A stretch of 40,269 bases of DNA from Chloroflexota bacterium (GTDB lineage Bacteria; Chloroflexota; UBA11872; VXOZ01), in NCBI GenBank assembly GCA_028874195.1, contig JAPPLM010000063.1:6125-46393 (forward strand). The letters run 5' to 3'. Shown here piece after piece: positions 15,803 through 24,119 of the stretch (position 1 is the first letter of the stretch; the number at the start of each line of letters is the position of its first letter). Below the pieces are notes generated by a model. That model ran no database searches and was not told the origin of the DNA. It worked only from the letters and a program-made list of their open reading frames with translations. Position numbers and translations under genes: made by a program.

Positions 15803-15840
15803 AGAGAACGGCGCCAACAACACAGTTGGCGCCGTTCTCT
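15803..15840. terminator. Perfect 16-bp hairpin after tRNA-Ser(GCU)
   Basis: AGAGAACGGCGCCAAC (15803-15818) pairs perfectly with 15825-15840 around a 6-nt loop AACACA. TCGTCCTTTGTCG follows, with no true T-run. It begins 12 nt after the tRNA CCA and probably ends tRNA transcription. The symmetric stem could also stop transcription of the opposing gene that ends at 15950. Confidence 0.8.
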
Positions 15841-15949
15841 TCGTCCTTTGTCGATTCGTAACCTGATTAGATGTACTCTTTTAGCGGAAGAGCACATGGC
15901 ACCCAATACGAGCCTGTGAGAGGCTTCTCGCGAATGCCTTGAGCTTCGA

Positions 15950-17383
15950 CTACGAGACCGCGGTGCGCACGGCTCGTTCGATGGCCGGCATCATTTCCGC
16001 AACCGGTCTTTGACCGGAGATCGCCTGGCGCAGCGGCGTTGTCAAATTGCGTCCCAGGGCTTGGCGGCCCAGCACCGGCGACGGGCTCTCTTGGTCAAGC
16101 AAGTCCAGGTACTCCATGTACGTCGGCGTGAAGTTCGTCACCAGCTTGGCCATGGGATACTTCCACTGCGGTTTGAAGGGCAGCGTCATATTCGTGTTGC
16201 CCAGGTAGTCCTGCAGTGTTTCCCTGGTGTAGAGGAAGGTGAGCAGGTCCCAGCCGGAGGTTGGATTGCTGGCAGCCTCGGGAATAGCAATCTGATGCGA
16301 CCAGACCTGCGTCGCGCCCGCGCTGCCGCTCGGCCCTTTCGGCAGCGGCAGCCAGTGAAACTGCAGGTCCGGATTGCTTGACTGTGCCGCCGTATGCACC
16401 CGGACGGCGTGGTTGACCGCATCGGCGTTCACCACGGTCATGGACGTGTCTCCACGCACGAAGAGACGTGCGGTATCGACGTACGGCGACGGATCGCCGC
16501 TCACTTTGTCCTCAGTGACCAGGTCGGCCAGGAACTGGAGTGCTGCCTGCGTGTCAGGGTTATTTACCACAACATTGCCGCCGTCAGCATTGCCCTGGAA
16601 AAAGCCGGTGTTATTGCTGTAGAGCCACGTCAAGACTTGCAGCCAATTAGGGCTTACGTGCATACCCGGACGTGTAACTCTGTCGCCATCACGCTGCGTG
16701 AGCTTTATCGCGGCTTCCCGCAGATTGTCCCAGCCCCATTGCTTGAAGGCCTCGACGTCAACCGACATGCCGGCATCTTCCATATGCTTGGCGTTGATGG
16801 CCAGTCCGATGGCTTGCGGATCGTCGTAGGGGAGCGCATAGATCTGCTCGTTGACTGAGGCGTACGGTAAGACACCCTTCACGAACTGCGTCAACTTTAC
16901 GGTTCGCGGCCAGTCGAGGTACGGGGTGAGGTTTCGCACCAGCGATGCCTCCGCCCAACTTGGCAGTGCGCCCATGGGCACGTGTACCGCGTCCGGGCCG
17001 CCGGTACCCGCGGCCGTGGCCTGTGCGAGTCGGCTCTCTACCTCGCGCTGGCTTCCCAGAAAGACCGGCTGCAGGGTGTTGCCCGTGCGGGCGGCAAACA
17101 AGCCCTGGACGTCCGTAAGCCACTGCTGGGTGGGGCCCGTGGCCCAGGTCCAGAACGTTACGAGTCCTGGTTTGCGAATGATGGGCATTGGCCCTTGCAC
17201 CGGCGTTGGCGTTATCGGGATAAACGGTGTGGGTGTAGGCACGCACGGACCGTCGCAGCGGCGGCGATTCAAGCCGGCGCACGCCGAGAGCAGCGATGTT
17301 CCTGCCGCACCGAGACCAAGTGAGCCTAATGTGCGGAGTACTCTCCGCCGCGAGTGTTCCAATGGGTTAGATTCATTCTTCAT
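15950..17383 (-). CDS. Extracellular solute-binding lipoprotein, family 1
   Basis: This is a 477-residue ABC-importer substrate-binding protein of the family 1 (sugar/oligosaccharide, MalE/UgpB-like) type. The N-terminus has a Tat-like SRRRVLRTLGSLGLG signal and a lipobox LLSAC with Cys35, then a Pro/Thr linker (about 50-68), so it is probably an exported lipoprotein. The core follows the family: VTFWTWATGPTQQWL, PDAVHVPMGALPSWAE, IYALPYDDPQAIGLAINAK, and SHQIAIPEAASNPTSGWDLLTFL before the C-terminal lobe. The ATG at 17383 has GGAGGT upstream and is preferred to 17407. No permease or ATPase genes adjoin it, so the partner transporter must be elsewhere. Confidence 0.88.
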   Translation of the reverse strand: MKNESNPLEHSRRRVLRTLGSLGLGAAGTSLLSACAGLNRRRCDGPCVPTPTPFIPITPTPVQGPMPIIRKPGLVTFWTWATGPTQQWLTDVQGLFAARTGNTLQPVFLGSQREVESRLAQATAAGTGGPDAVHVPMGALPSWAEASLVRNLTPYLDWPRTVKLTQFVKGVLPYASVNEQIYALPYDDPQAIGLAINAKHMEDAGMSVDVEAFKQWGWDNLREAAIKLTQRDGDRVTRPGMHVSPNWLQVLTWLYSNNTGFFQGNADGGNVVVNNPDTQAALQFLADLVTEDKVSGDPSPYVDTARLFVRGDTSMTVVNADAVNHAVRVHTAAQSSNPDLQFHWLPLPKGPSGSAGATQVWSHQIAIPEAASNPTSGWDLLTFLYTRETLQDYLGNTNMTLPFKPQWKYPMAKLVTNFTPTYMEYLDLLDQESPSPVLGRQALGRNLTTPLRQAISGQRPVAEMMPAIERAVRTAVS

Positions 17384-17669
17384 GAGGCGCTTACCTCCGT
17401 CCTGCACGTGCCTGCAAGTGTTGTCTTAACGCTGCGATCATTCCGAACGGCTTCATTGGCTTAGGCAAATAGGATACCCTACCTGTTCCGAGGAAGTCTA
17501 TGCTTCCTAACAAGTCTACGCTCTTTGGCACAGTTTTGCCACCTGCCGGCAAATCCTCGCAAGACCTTTTCTTAGAAACTTCTTAAGTGGAAGCGGCACT
17601 TCTCAAATAACACTATGCTACGATGAAGTCAAGGCATCCAAATATAGGAGTTAGAGGGGGAGAACGTAC

Positions 17670-19295
17670 ATGCAGTCGACAGTACCGTGGCGCAGAGAGT
17701 TTCTTGCCGGGGCGATTGCCGCGGCGGCCTTTCTCGCAATCTACTTTGTCGCCCGTTTCATCTGGCAGATTCCCGCTGTGCCGGAAGCGGTAGCGGAACG
17801 GATATTGAGCTTCGTGCCCCCCGCGCTTTTCGAGGCCGTAGTACAGGTGCTGGGCACTCTGGCAAAGAAGCTCAACTTCTATGCCATACTTATCGCCATT
17901 GTCGGCTTCGGCGGCCTACTGGGATTGCTCTATGGCCGGCTGCTCGCCCGGCTCGGCCCCGCTGGCAGTGGTAATGAACGAACGCCGACAATGCTGCTCT
18001 ACGGGCTTGGGTACGGTCTTCTGCTGTGGCTCGTCTATGCGGTGACGTTGTCGCCGTTCATACTGCGCGGTTTCTTTGGCCTGGATGCGTCCGTGCCGGT
18101 CTACAATGCCGTGGCAACCGATGTCATTGCGTTTCTGGTTTTTGGCCTGGCGCTGGCTTACGTCAGGCAGCCCTTCACGCGCGAGGCGGTAGAGTCCGGC
18201 GCTGAAAACGTGATCTCCCGCCGCTCGCTCGCTCCCTTGGCAGCTTCCGGTCTGGCCGTGGGCGGCGCGTACATGCTCAACCGTACCCTCGGCGCCCAGT
18301 CGCAAGCATACCTGGCCGGCCCGGTAGACACTACGACCACTTCTCCCACCGGCGAGGAAGTCCCCATCTTCCAAGAGGGCTTTGAAGGTCTGGAGCCGCT
18401 GGTAACGCCCAACGATGAGTTCTATGTCATCTCGAAGAACGTCATCGATCCCACCGTGGACGTGAATGACTGGAATCTCACTATCACCGGTATGGTGGAG
18501 AATAAGATGGTCCTGGACTACGAGACGTTCACGGCCATGCCGACCACCCAGCAGTACTGCACGCTCCAGTGCATTAGCAACGAGGTCGGCGGCGACCTGA
18601 TCGGCAATGCGCTCTGGGAAGGGGTGCCGCTGTGGAATCTGCTGCTCCAGGCCGGTATCCAACCGGGCGTAAAGGACATCGTGCTGCACGCGGCAGACGG
18701 TTACCAGGAGAGCATCCCGGTAGAAAAGGCGCAGGATCCGAACGTGATTGCGGCGTTTCGCATGAACGGCGCCACGCTGCCGAACAACCACGGGTTCCCG
18801 GTGCGCCTCGTGGTGCCGAATATCTACGGCATGAAGAACGTGAAGTGGCTGACGCGGATCGAGCCGGTAGACCACGACTTCAGGGGCTTCTGGCAGCAGC
18901 GCGGCTGGAGCGATGAAGCTATCATCAAGACCATGTCCCGCATCGACGCCCCTCGCCACGGCGCATCGGTGAGCGCCAGGGTGGATCGGGAAGTACTGAT
19001 CGGCGGTATCGCCTTTGCCGGCAGCCGCGGCATCAGCAAGGTCGAGGTCAGCATCGACGAGGGCGATAACTGGCAGGAGGCTATTCTCGGCAAGGCGCTG
19101 GCCCCGTTCTCGTGGGTGCAGTGGAAGACCACGTGGGAGCCGCCGGTTGCGGCCAACTACAAGATCCGGGTGCGCGCTTACGACGGCACTGGTGAACTCC
19201 AGGACGAGAAGGAAGTGGAGCCCGCTCCCGACGGCGCCTCCGGCTGGCACCAGGTCAGCACGCGCATCACCGGCATTAGCGACGGGCAGCAATAG
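17670..19295 (+). CDS. Membrane-anchored molybdopterin oxidoreductase, sulfite-oxidase fold
   Basis: This 541-residue protein joins a membrane domain to a Moco-binding oxidoreductase domain. Four hydrophobic segments are at about residues 10-30, 70-92, 107-127 and 145-165. Then comes SRRSLAPLAASGLAVGGAYML (about 185-205), a twin-arginine-like motif with a fifth hydrophobic stretch. The Moco domain begins near residue 235 (PNDEFYVISKN) and carries the molybdenum ligand Cys301 in LQCISNEVGG. WEGVPLWNLL, HAADGYQESIP and GFPVRLVVPNIYGMKNVKWL are typical of the family. A C-terminal Mo-co dimerisation-like domain follows (VEVSIDEGDNWQEAIL). The substrate is unknown; sulfite is only one possibility. 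A GAGGGGGAG site precedes the ATG. Confidence 0.9.
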   Translation: MQSTVPWRREFLAGAIAAAAFLAIYFVARFIWQIPAVPEAVAERILSFVPPALFEAVVQVLGTLAKKLNFYAILIAIVGFGGLLGLLYGRLLARLGPAGSGNERTPTMLLYGLGYGLLLWLVYAVTLSPFILRGFFGLDASVPVYNAVATDVIAFLVFGLALAYVRQPFTREAVESGAENVISRRSLAPLAASGLAVGGAYMLNRTLGAQSQAYLAGPVDTTTTSPTGEEVPIFQEGFEGLEPLVTPNDEFYVISKNVIDPTVDVNDWNLTITGMVENKMVLDYETFTAMPTTQQYCTLQCISNEVGGDLIGNALWEGVPLWNLLLQAGIQPGVKDIVLHAADGYQESIPVEKAQDPNVIAAFRMNGATLPNNHGFPVRLVVPNIYGMKNVKWLTRIEPVDHDFRGFWQQRGWSDEAIIKTMSRIDAPRHGASVSARVDREVLIGGIAFAGSRGISKVEVSIDEGDNWQEAILGKALAPFSWVQWKTTWEPPVAANYKIRVRAYDGTGELQDEKEVEPAPDGASGWHQVSTRITGISDGQQ

Positions 19296-19441
19296 TGACA
19301 CGTACAGCGTCTAGGGCTGATTAATACTAGCGAATAACTTACCTGGGGCGCGTGAAACACATGTAGAAGAGGCGTGCGCGCTGGGGCGACTGCTCACCAC
19401 TGAGAGGTCCCAACTCTGAAGCTAGCACGCTTTTTCGAAGT

Positions 19442-19478
19442 AGCTTCCGGGTCACATGAACGGTGTGGCCCGGAAGCT
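19442..19478. terminator. 15-bp hairpin with one G-T pair
   Basis: AGCTTCCGGGTCACA (19442-19456) pairs with TGTGGCCCGGAAGCT (19464-19478) around a 7-nt loop, with a single wobble. It could be a terminator for the upstream oxidoreductase, about 147 nt away, or a boundary element of the R-M locus. No T-run follows on the plus strand. Confidence 0.5.
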
Positions 19479-19615
19479 TCGCTTAAGGCGGTCTGCAACA
19501 TTCTGAGTGATTTCCGGCTGTGGAGCGACGGACAGGAGTTGGCCGATGTTTGTGAATGGTTGGTTAGGATCCTGTTCATGAAGCCGATAGAGCTACAAGA
19601 CATTTGAGCAGGAAG

Positions 19616-19642
19616 CAGGCTTGACGAACCTCGTCAAGCCTG
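19616..19642. repeat. Perfect 12-bp hairpin with 3-nt loop
   Basis: CAGGCTTGACGA (19616-19627) is followed by ACC and its exact reverse complement (19631-19642). It lies 200 bp before the methyltransferase start. A tight hairpin of this size could be a terminator or a protein-binding site; no function is evident. Confidence 0.6.
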
Positions 19643-19841
19643 ACTATCATGAAGCCGTCCTGTCCGGGATATCTTCCAACCAAGAGAACTCCCAGTCTAG
19701 GGAGTCCGGGTAGTCTACGATGTGGTCTGGGAAGATGAGCTTGATCCGCCAAGTTCAATTGTTCAGACATGCTAGAGTACCACGCTGCCCCCACTTAGTG
19801 TTGAGCCGCCTCAACCTCACCAGAGACAGGAGACGAGATAC

Positions 19842-21233
19842 ATGGAGCCGGTGATGTCTCCGAATGGAGGGGGCGCTAGAGAACGACAGGCTCTTCACGA
19901 GCGTTTCGGCAACCGCATTTCTATCAATGACGAACTCACGCGCAAGGCAGTTTCCTATCAAGGAAATCGGCGCGTCCCAGGCCTTCGTTGGATGAAATAC
20001 AAGGAAGGCTTTTCGCGTGGGCTTGTCGAGCGTTTCATCGACGAACACAAACCAACGGCCGTTCTTGACCCATTCGCTGGTATTGGCACCACACCGTTGA
20101 TTGCTGCGAGCAAGGGAAGTGCGGCGACGGGGATCGAAATAATGCCCGTTGGCGTATTGGTAGGCAACGCGATCACCCATGCTGCCAACGGGGTTTCACA
20201 GTCGGCACTCGAAGCTGCGGGCAGCGATTTGCTTGGTAGGGTGTCATTTAATGAGCCTGCTCCAGCAGAATTTGCGTTCCCTCATGTCGCTATCACGAGA
20301 GCGGCATTTCCAGAAGCGACTGAGATAGCCATCGCCAAGGCTCGACAGTTCATTTCCACCGTTGGCGATTACGCTCTGCAGGCCTTGCTGAACGTGGCAT
20401 GTATGACCATCCTGGAAGACGTAAGCTATACGCGCAAGGACGGTCAGTACCTCCGCTGGGATTATCGATCCGGTCGAACACTTAGAGCGAAAATGCACAA
20501 AGGGCCAATCCTGACGTTTGAGCACGCGCTGGAAGCGCGGCTCTTTGAAATGATCCAGGACATTGAAGTGCTGAAACAAGAGTATGGCGGCGCTAACCCT
20601 ATGTTGGTTGTTGGATCGTGTCTGGATTCGTTGCAAAAGCTGGAGGATGCGCGCTTCGACATGGCGATAACCTCGCCTCCCTACGCCAACAGATACGACT
20701 ACACGCGAACGTATGCGCTAGAACTCGCTTGGCTCGGCTTCGATCAAGGCGAATTCTTAGACCTCAGACAGCGCATGTTGTCCGCAACTGTTGAGAATAA
20801 GACGAAGCTCTTGTGGTTGCGGCAAGTGTACGACAGGAGTCCCGCCCTGTTGAATGAAGCGATCAGCATGTACCAGAATCAAGAAGCTATCCACGAAGTG
20901 CTCGCGATTCTCAATAGGCACGTCGGCGAGTTGAGCAACAGGCACGTTATCAGGTTGCTGGAAGGATACTTTTTGGAGATGGCGATAGTCGTCGCGGAAT
21001 TGGGCCGGGTAATTCGCCCAAACGGAACTGTGATCATGGTGAACGACAACGTCCAGTACCACGGCGAGGAAGTGCCGGTAGACCTCATTCTATCCGACTT
21101 CGCAGAGCAGTCAGGGTTCGCTTGTGAGAATATCTGGATGCTGCCCCGAGGCAAAGGCAACGCAAGCCAGCAGATGGGCCGTTTTGGCAGACGCGAGATC
21201 AGGAAGTGCGTGTACAGGTGGGTACGTAAGTGA
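19842..21233 (+). CDS. Site-specific DNA methyltransferase (N4/N6 amino type)
   Basis: This 463-residue amino-methyltransferase transfers a methyl from AdoMet to an exocyclic amine in DNA. Motif I is VLDPFAGIGTT (about residues 74-84), and the catalytic motif IV is TSPPY (277-281), the form common in N4-cytosine enzymes. FDMAITSPPYANRYDY and VAELGRVIRPNGTVIMVND support the fold. A long variable segment lies between the two motifs and may hold target recognition. AGGAG precedes the ATG at 19842. Its TGA overlaps the GTG of the endonuclease (GTGA), so the pair is a type II restriction-modification unit. If the endonuclease is XcyI-like, the target is probably CCCGGG. Confidence 0.88.
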   Translation: MEPVMSPNGGGARERQALHERFGNRISINDELTRKAVSYQGNRRVPGLRWMKYKEGFSRGLVERFIDEHKPTAVLDPFAGIGTTPLIAASKGSAATGIEIMPVGVLVGNAITHAANGVSQSALEAAGSDLLGRVSFNEPAPAEFAFPHVAITRAAFPEATEIAIAKARQFISTVGDYALQALLNVACMTILEDVSYTRKDGQYLRWDYRSGRTLRAKMHKGPILTFEHALEARLFEMIQDIEVLKQEYGGANPMLVVGSCLDSLQKLEDARFDMAITSPPYANRYDYTRTYALELAWLGFDQGEFLDLRQRMLSATVENKTKLLWLRQVYDRSPALLNEAISMYQNQEAIHEVLAILNRHVGELSNRHVIRLLEGYFLEMAIVVAELGRVIRPNGTVIMVNDNVQYHGEEVPVDLILSDFAEQSGFACENIWMLPRGKGNASQQMGRFGRREIRKCVYRWVRK

Positions 21234-22174
21234 CGAGCCTTGACGATGCGCGGCTTAGGTCAACGCTGATGTCGGAGAGAATCCGGCATCGGACGGATCA
21301 AGCTCTGAGAAAGCTGGTTGAGAGCTTTACCACAAGCCTGGTTTTCCCTCCAATTGAGGAACTTATGATCAGTGAACAAGCTTGGAAGCTCATAATTGAT
21401 TCAGGTATTGACCCCAAGCTAGTATTCGCCCATCCTAAACTTCTCAAGGAGTATCCACAAACATCACAGTATTACCGTGGGATAGCGCTACTGCCGCAGA
21501 AAAGAGTCGCCGACATCGCAGTGCCGGTCGCTTCTTGGGAAGATGGGACTCGCAAATCTCCTATCGGGGACGAACAGAGCTTAGAAGTTGCTCGTCTCTA
21601 TAACGCGGTTATCTCCTCAATCATCGAAGGTACGACCAATTGGACCCTGGAGAACGGCTATAGGAACATAATCGCCAATATGGGCATTGGGCTGGATGGG
21701 ACGTTTCGCAACATCATCGGTCAGGATGCTGAGAAGCTGGTGAAAACCAGGATCAAGAACTGGCTCAAGAGTGAAGGACTGATTCTGAAAGAAGATGGTT
21801 CTGGAACACAATTCGAACTGCCACGCGGCTACTGGATGCGTTTCGGTTCCGAGCCCGACGTACTGTTCCGATTTAGGACCGAGAGACAGAGTGAGGATGT
21901 CGCAACGATAGAGATTAAGGGAGGCAAAGATCCTGCGGGTGCACTGGAGCGTCTGGGTGCTATGCAGAAGAGCTTTGAGGCAACCCCCGCTAACTGCGTT
22001 AATTTTCTTGTTGTAGGCGTAGTAACCGAGGAAATGCGATCCAGACTGAATGCCATGGGCGTTGTAAAAGTATTCTTGCTTGACGAATTGGCGCGCGATG
22101 GCGAGCCCTGGACTCGCTTCCTTAACGAGGTCTTTCACTATACAGTACGAATCACCGACTCGGTCGTAACCTAG
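21230..22174 (+). CDS. Type II restriction endonuclease, XcyI-like
   Basis: This 314-residue protein is the nuclease of the R-M unit. A PD-(D/E)XK active site is visible: SEPDVLFRF (Asp210) followed by ATIEIKGGKD (Glu228, Lys230), then AGALERLGAMQKSFE. This arrangement matches what I recall of the XcyI family (CCCGGG cutters), but the assignment to XcyI rather than another type II family is from memory. The start is GTG 21230, overlapping the methyltransferase stop by 4 nt. The tight coupling would keep methylation and cleavage in step. Base composition of the pair looks less GC-rich than its flanks, consistent with acquisition. Confidence 0.75.
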   Translation: MTSLDDARLRSTLMSERIRHRTDQALRKLVESFTTSLVFPPIEELMISEQAWKLIIDSGIDPKLVFAHPKLLKEYPQTSQYYRGIALLPQKRVADIAVPVASWEDGTRKSPIGDEQSLEVARLYNAVISSIIEGTTNWTLENGYRNIIANMGIGLDGTFRNIIGQDAEKLVKTRIKNWLKSEGLILKEDGSGTQFELPRGYWMRFGSEPDVLFRFRTERQSEDVATIEIKGGKDPAGALERLGAMQKSFEATPANCVNFLVVGVVTEEMRSRLNAMGVVKVFLLDELARDGEPWTRFLNEVFHYTVRITDSVVT

Positions 22175-22284
22175 CGGGTTTCTGGTGGGCCATGGGTTAA
22201 GCCTTCAACTCTACGTGTTAGTGGTGCAAGCGAACTAGGTGATGGCGTGATTCACCATAGTTTTGCAGGCCACTGACCAAATAC

Positions 22285-23346
22285 CTAGAGACGTGCCGAT
22301 AGTGAGGGAATGCCCAGGGCTTCGGCCATGGCATCCAGATCTTCCACGATTTCGGTGGCGAAGGCGATGCCGTCGCGGAGGAAGTTTTCTTTGCGCTCTA
22401 GCTCGATTTCGCCGGGCAGGTAGACGCGCTCGAATCCTTTAGCTTTATCCGAATTGCGCATTTGGCGGATTTGCGCGTCCATGCGCTGCTTAAATTCATC
22501 CACCGGCATCATGTGGCCGATGTCGAGCGCCATGAACATCTGCCCCATGGCCTGGGGCGTGTTGGGAATGCCGCCCCGGCGCACGTCCTGGCCGAACAGC
22601 GCGCCCGTTAGCACTCCGCAGAGCGCGTCAAGCACCACCGCGAGGCCGTAGCCTTTGGGGCCGCCCACCGGGGCCATGAGCGTCGCGATGCTGGGGTCGG
22701 TAGTGGGTACACCCTCGTCAGTCAGCGCCCAGTCCAGCGGGATTGACTCGCCCTTGCGCTTCGCCAAGGCTACCTTGCCTGCTGCCACCACGCTCACGGC
22801 CATATCGAGCATGAGCGGGCGCTCCTCGTGCGCCGGTATGGCGTAGGCAATGGGGGTGTTGCTCAAGCTGGGGGTCGTTCCGCCGTAAGGCGCCATAACC
22901 TGGATGCCGTTGGTCGAGCAAAAGCCTATCGCGTCGTGGTCGACCGCGCGCAGCGTGTAGTAGGCGGCCGCGCCAAAGTGGTTGCTCTCGCGCACGCCCA
23001 CCGCGCCGATGCCGAACTGCTTGGCTTTCGCAATTGCCAGGTCCATGGCCTCCACACCCGCCACCTGGCCCATGGCGTTGCGCGCGCTGATGACGGCCGT
23101 GGCGCCGTTGTCCGCGACCACTTCCGGGGTGGCATTGGGATCAATCGACCCGACCTGAATCCAATTGGTGTACAGCGGCAGAAAGTTGCTGCCGTGGGTG
23201 AAGACGCCGGTGAGATCGGCGTGCACCAACGACTGCGCCACCAGCGACGCATCCCCCGGCAGCATGCCGACTTTGCAAAACGCTTCCGTATCGAACTCTT
23301 CCATTCTTGCGGCCGGGACGCGGACAATGCCAGCTTCGACGGACAT
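22285..23346 (-). CDS. Ldh-family oxidoreductase (malate/L-lactate/ureidoglycolate type)
   Basis: This 353-residue NAD(P)-dependent dehydrogenase belongs to the LDH2/MDG2 family, not the classical Rossmann LDH family. Landmarks are HADLTGVFTHGSNFLPLY, IAKAKQFGIGAVGVRESNHFGAAAYYTLRA (catalytic-region His), GFCSTNGIQVMAPYGG, SNTPIAYAIPA, LDMAVSVVAAGKV and PVGGPKGYGLAVVLDALCGVLTGA. Members oxidise 2-hydroxyacids such as malate, L-lactate, sulfolactate or ureidoglycolate; the substrate cannot be chosen from sequence. The ORF is monocistronic on the minus strand, with an AGGAGACTG-like site before the ATG. Confidence 0.9.
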   Translation of the reverse strand: MSVEAGIVRVPAARMEEFDTEAFCKVGMLPGDASLVAQSLVHADLTGVFTHGSNFLPLYTNWIQVGSIDPNATPEVVADNGATAVISARNAMGQVAGVEAMDLAIAKAKQFGIGAVGVRESNHFGAAAYYTLRAVDHDAIGFCSTNGIQVMAPYGGTTPSLSNTPIAYAIPAHEERPLMLDMAVSVVAAGKVALAKRKGESIPLDWALTDEGVPTTDPSIATLMAPVGGPKGYGLAVVLDALCGVLTGALFGQDVRRGGIPNTPQAMGQMFMALDIGHMMPVDEFKQRMDAQIRQMRNSDKAKGFERVYLPGEIELERKENFLRDGIAFATEIVEDLDAMAEALGIPSLSARL

Positions 23347-23531
23347 GTATCAGTCTCCTAGTGTGTTGCTCGCAAGCCTTCTATTGCTTGAGGAGCCTTT
23401 GCAAACTCGCGAGCACTTTGCAGGCATACCTGTTTGCACGCGGGGAAATACAGCAAAATGAAATGAGAAAGCGTTCCTTGGGGCGTTCTTTAGTATAGCA
23501 TTCATGGCATCGGTCGACAGATGCAGGTGGG

Positions 23532-24119
23532 TTAGGAGCTTGCCGGTTCGCCCAAGGAAGCGGCCAACGCATCCGCCTCGGCGGGATTTCGCAACTCAAT
23601 GATCCGCACATGGGGAAAGGCGCCTTCGTCCAGAATTTGCCGGTACGCCCGCCGCCGTCGCCGATAGGTGGTAGTCGCCCACAGGATGATGGAATCCCGG
23701 CTGAGGAACGCCTGCCGGACGGTCTCCCGATTGCCGGAGAATAGTTCCTCCCGGCTTATCACCCGCCTCGTGGTGCGGTACAGGGCGCGCCACAACACCA
23801 CCCGGAAGGAGAAATTGAGCCAGACTATGGCGGTGGCACGGGCCCAAACGATATCCCGACTGACGCTGTAGTTGCCGTCCACCACCCACCTCTCCCCGGC
23901 TACAGCCTCGCTGACCAATTGCCGAAACTCCTCCGCCGGACGGGATTGCCAGTTGGGCTTCCAGTGAATAGCATCCAGTTCAATGTGGGGCGCCCCGAGT
24001 GCCCGGGACAGTTGCCGTGCCAGGGTGGTCTTGCCGGAGCAGCTTGTCCCCACCACTACCACCCGCTCCATGGCCCGGCGCACGTCTCCTCCCACCACCA
24101 TGCCGGAAACCTGCCGCAT
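23532..24119 (-). CDS. P-loop NTPase, FlaR/adenylate-kinase-like
   Basis: This 195-residue protein is a small P-loop nucleotide kinase-like NTPase. The Walker A is VVVVGTSCSGKTTLA, followed by HIELDAIHWKPNW, ERWVVDGNYS, ATAIVWLNFSF and a basic RRRRRAYRQIL lid-like segment. These match proteins annotated as topology-modulation (FlaR) or adenylate-kinase-like. The true substrate is unknown. The first ATG (24119) overlaps the TauE stop as TGATG and has GAGGTG 8 nt upstream, so coupled translation from 24119 is favoured. The ATG at 24071 just before the P-loop would give a more typical N-terminus. Confidence 0.82.
   Translation of the reverse strand: MRQVSGMVVGGDVRRAMERVVVVGTSCSGKTTLARQLSRALGAPHIELDAIHWKPNWQSRPAEEFRQLVSEAVAGERWVVDGNYSVSRDIVWARATAIVWLNFSFRVVLWRALYRTTRRVISREELFSGNRETVRQAFLSRDSIILWATTTYRRRRRAYRQILDEGAFPHVRIIELRNPAEADALAASLGEPASS

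Larger units (their letters stand above)
19296..19841. other. Intergenic region with two strong hairpins before the R-M genes
   Basis: This 546-bp gap has no supported gene. It holds the hairpins at 19442-19478 and 19616-19642. The minus-strand ORFs across it lack domains and run into the methyltransferase gene. Confidence 0.5.

Noticed and set aside
17916-19301. 461-residue minus-strand ORF opposite the Moco oxidoreductase
   Set aside because: It is antisense to a gene with clear domains, shows no domain itself, and has the His/Arg/Leu-rich composition of a shadow frame.
19576-20180. Minus-strand ORFs before and within the methyltransferase
   Set aside because: They cross the perfect hairpin at 19616 and are antisense to methyltransferase motif I.
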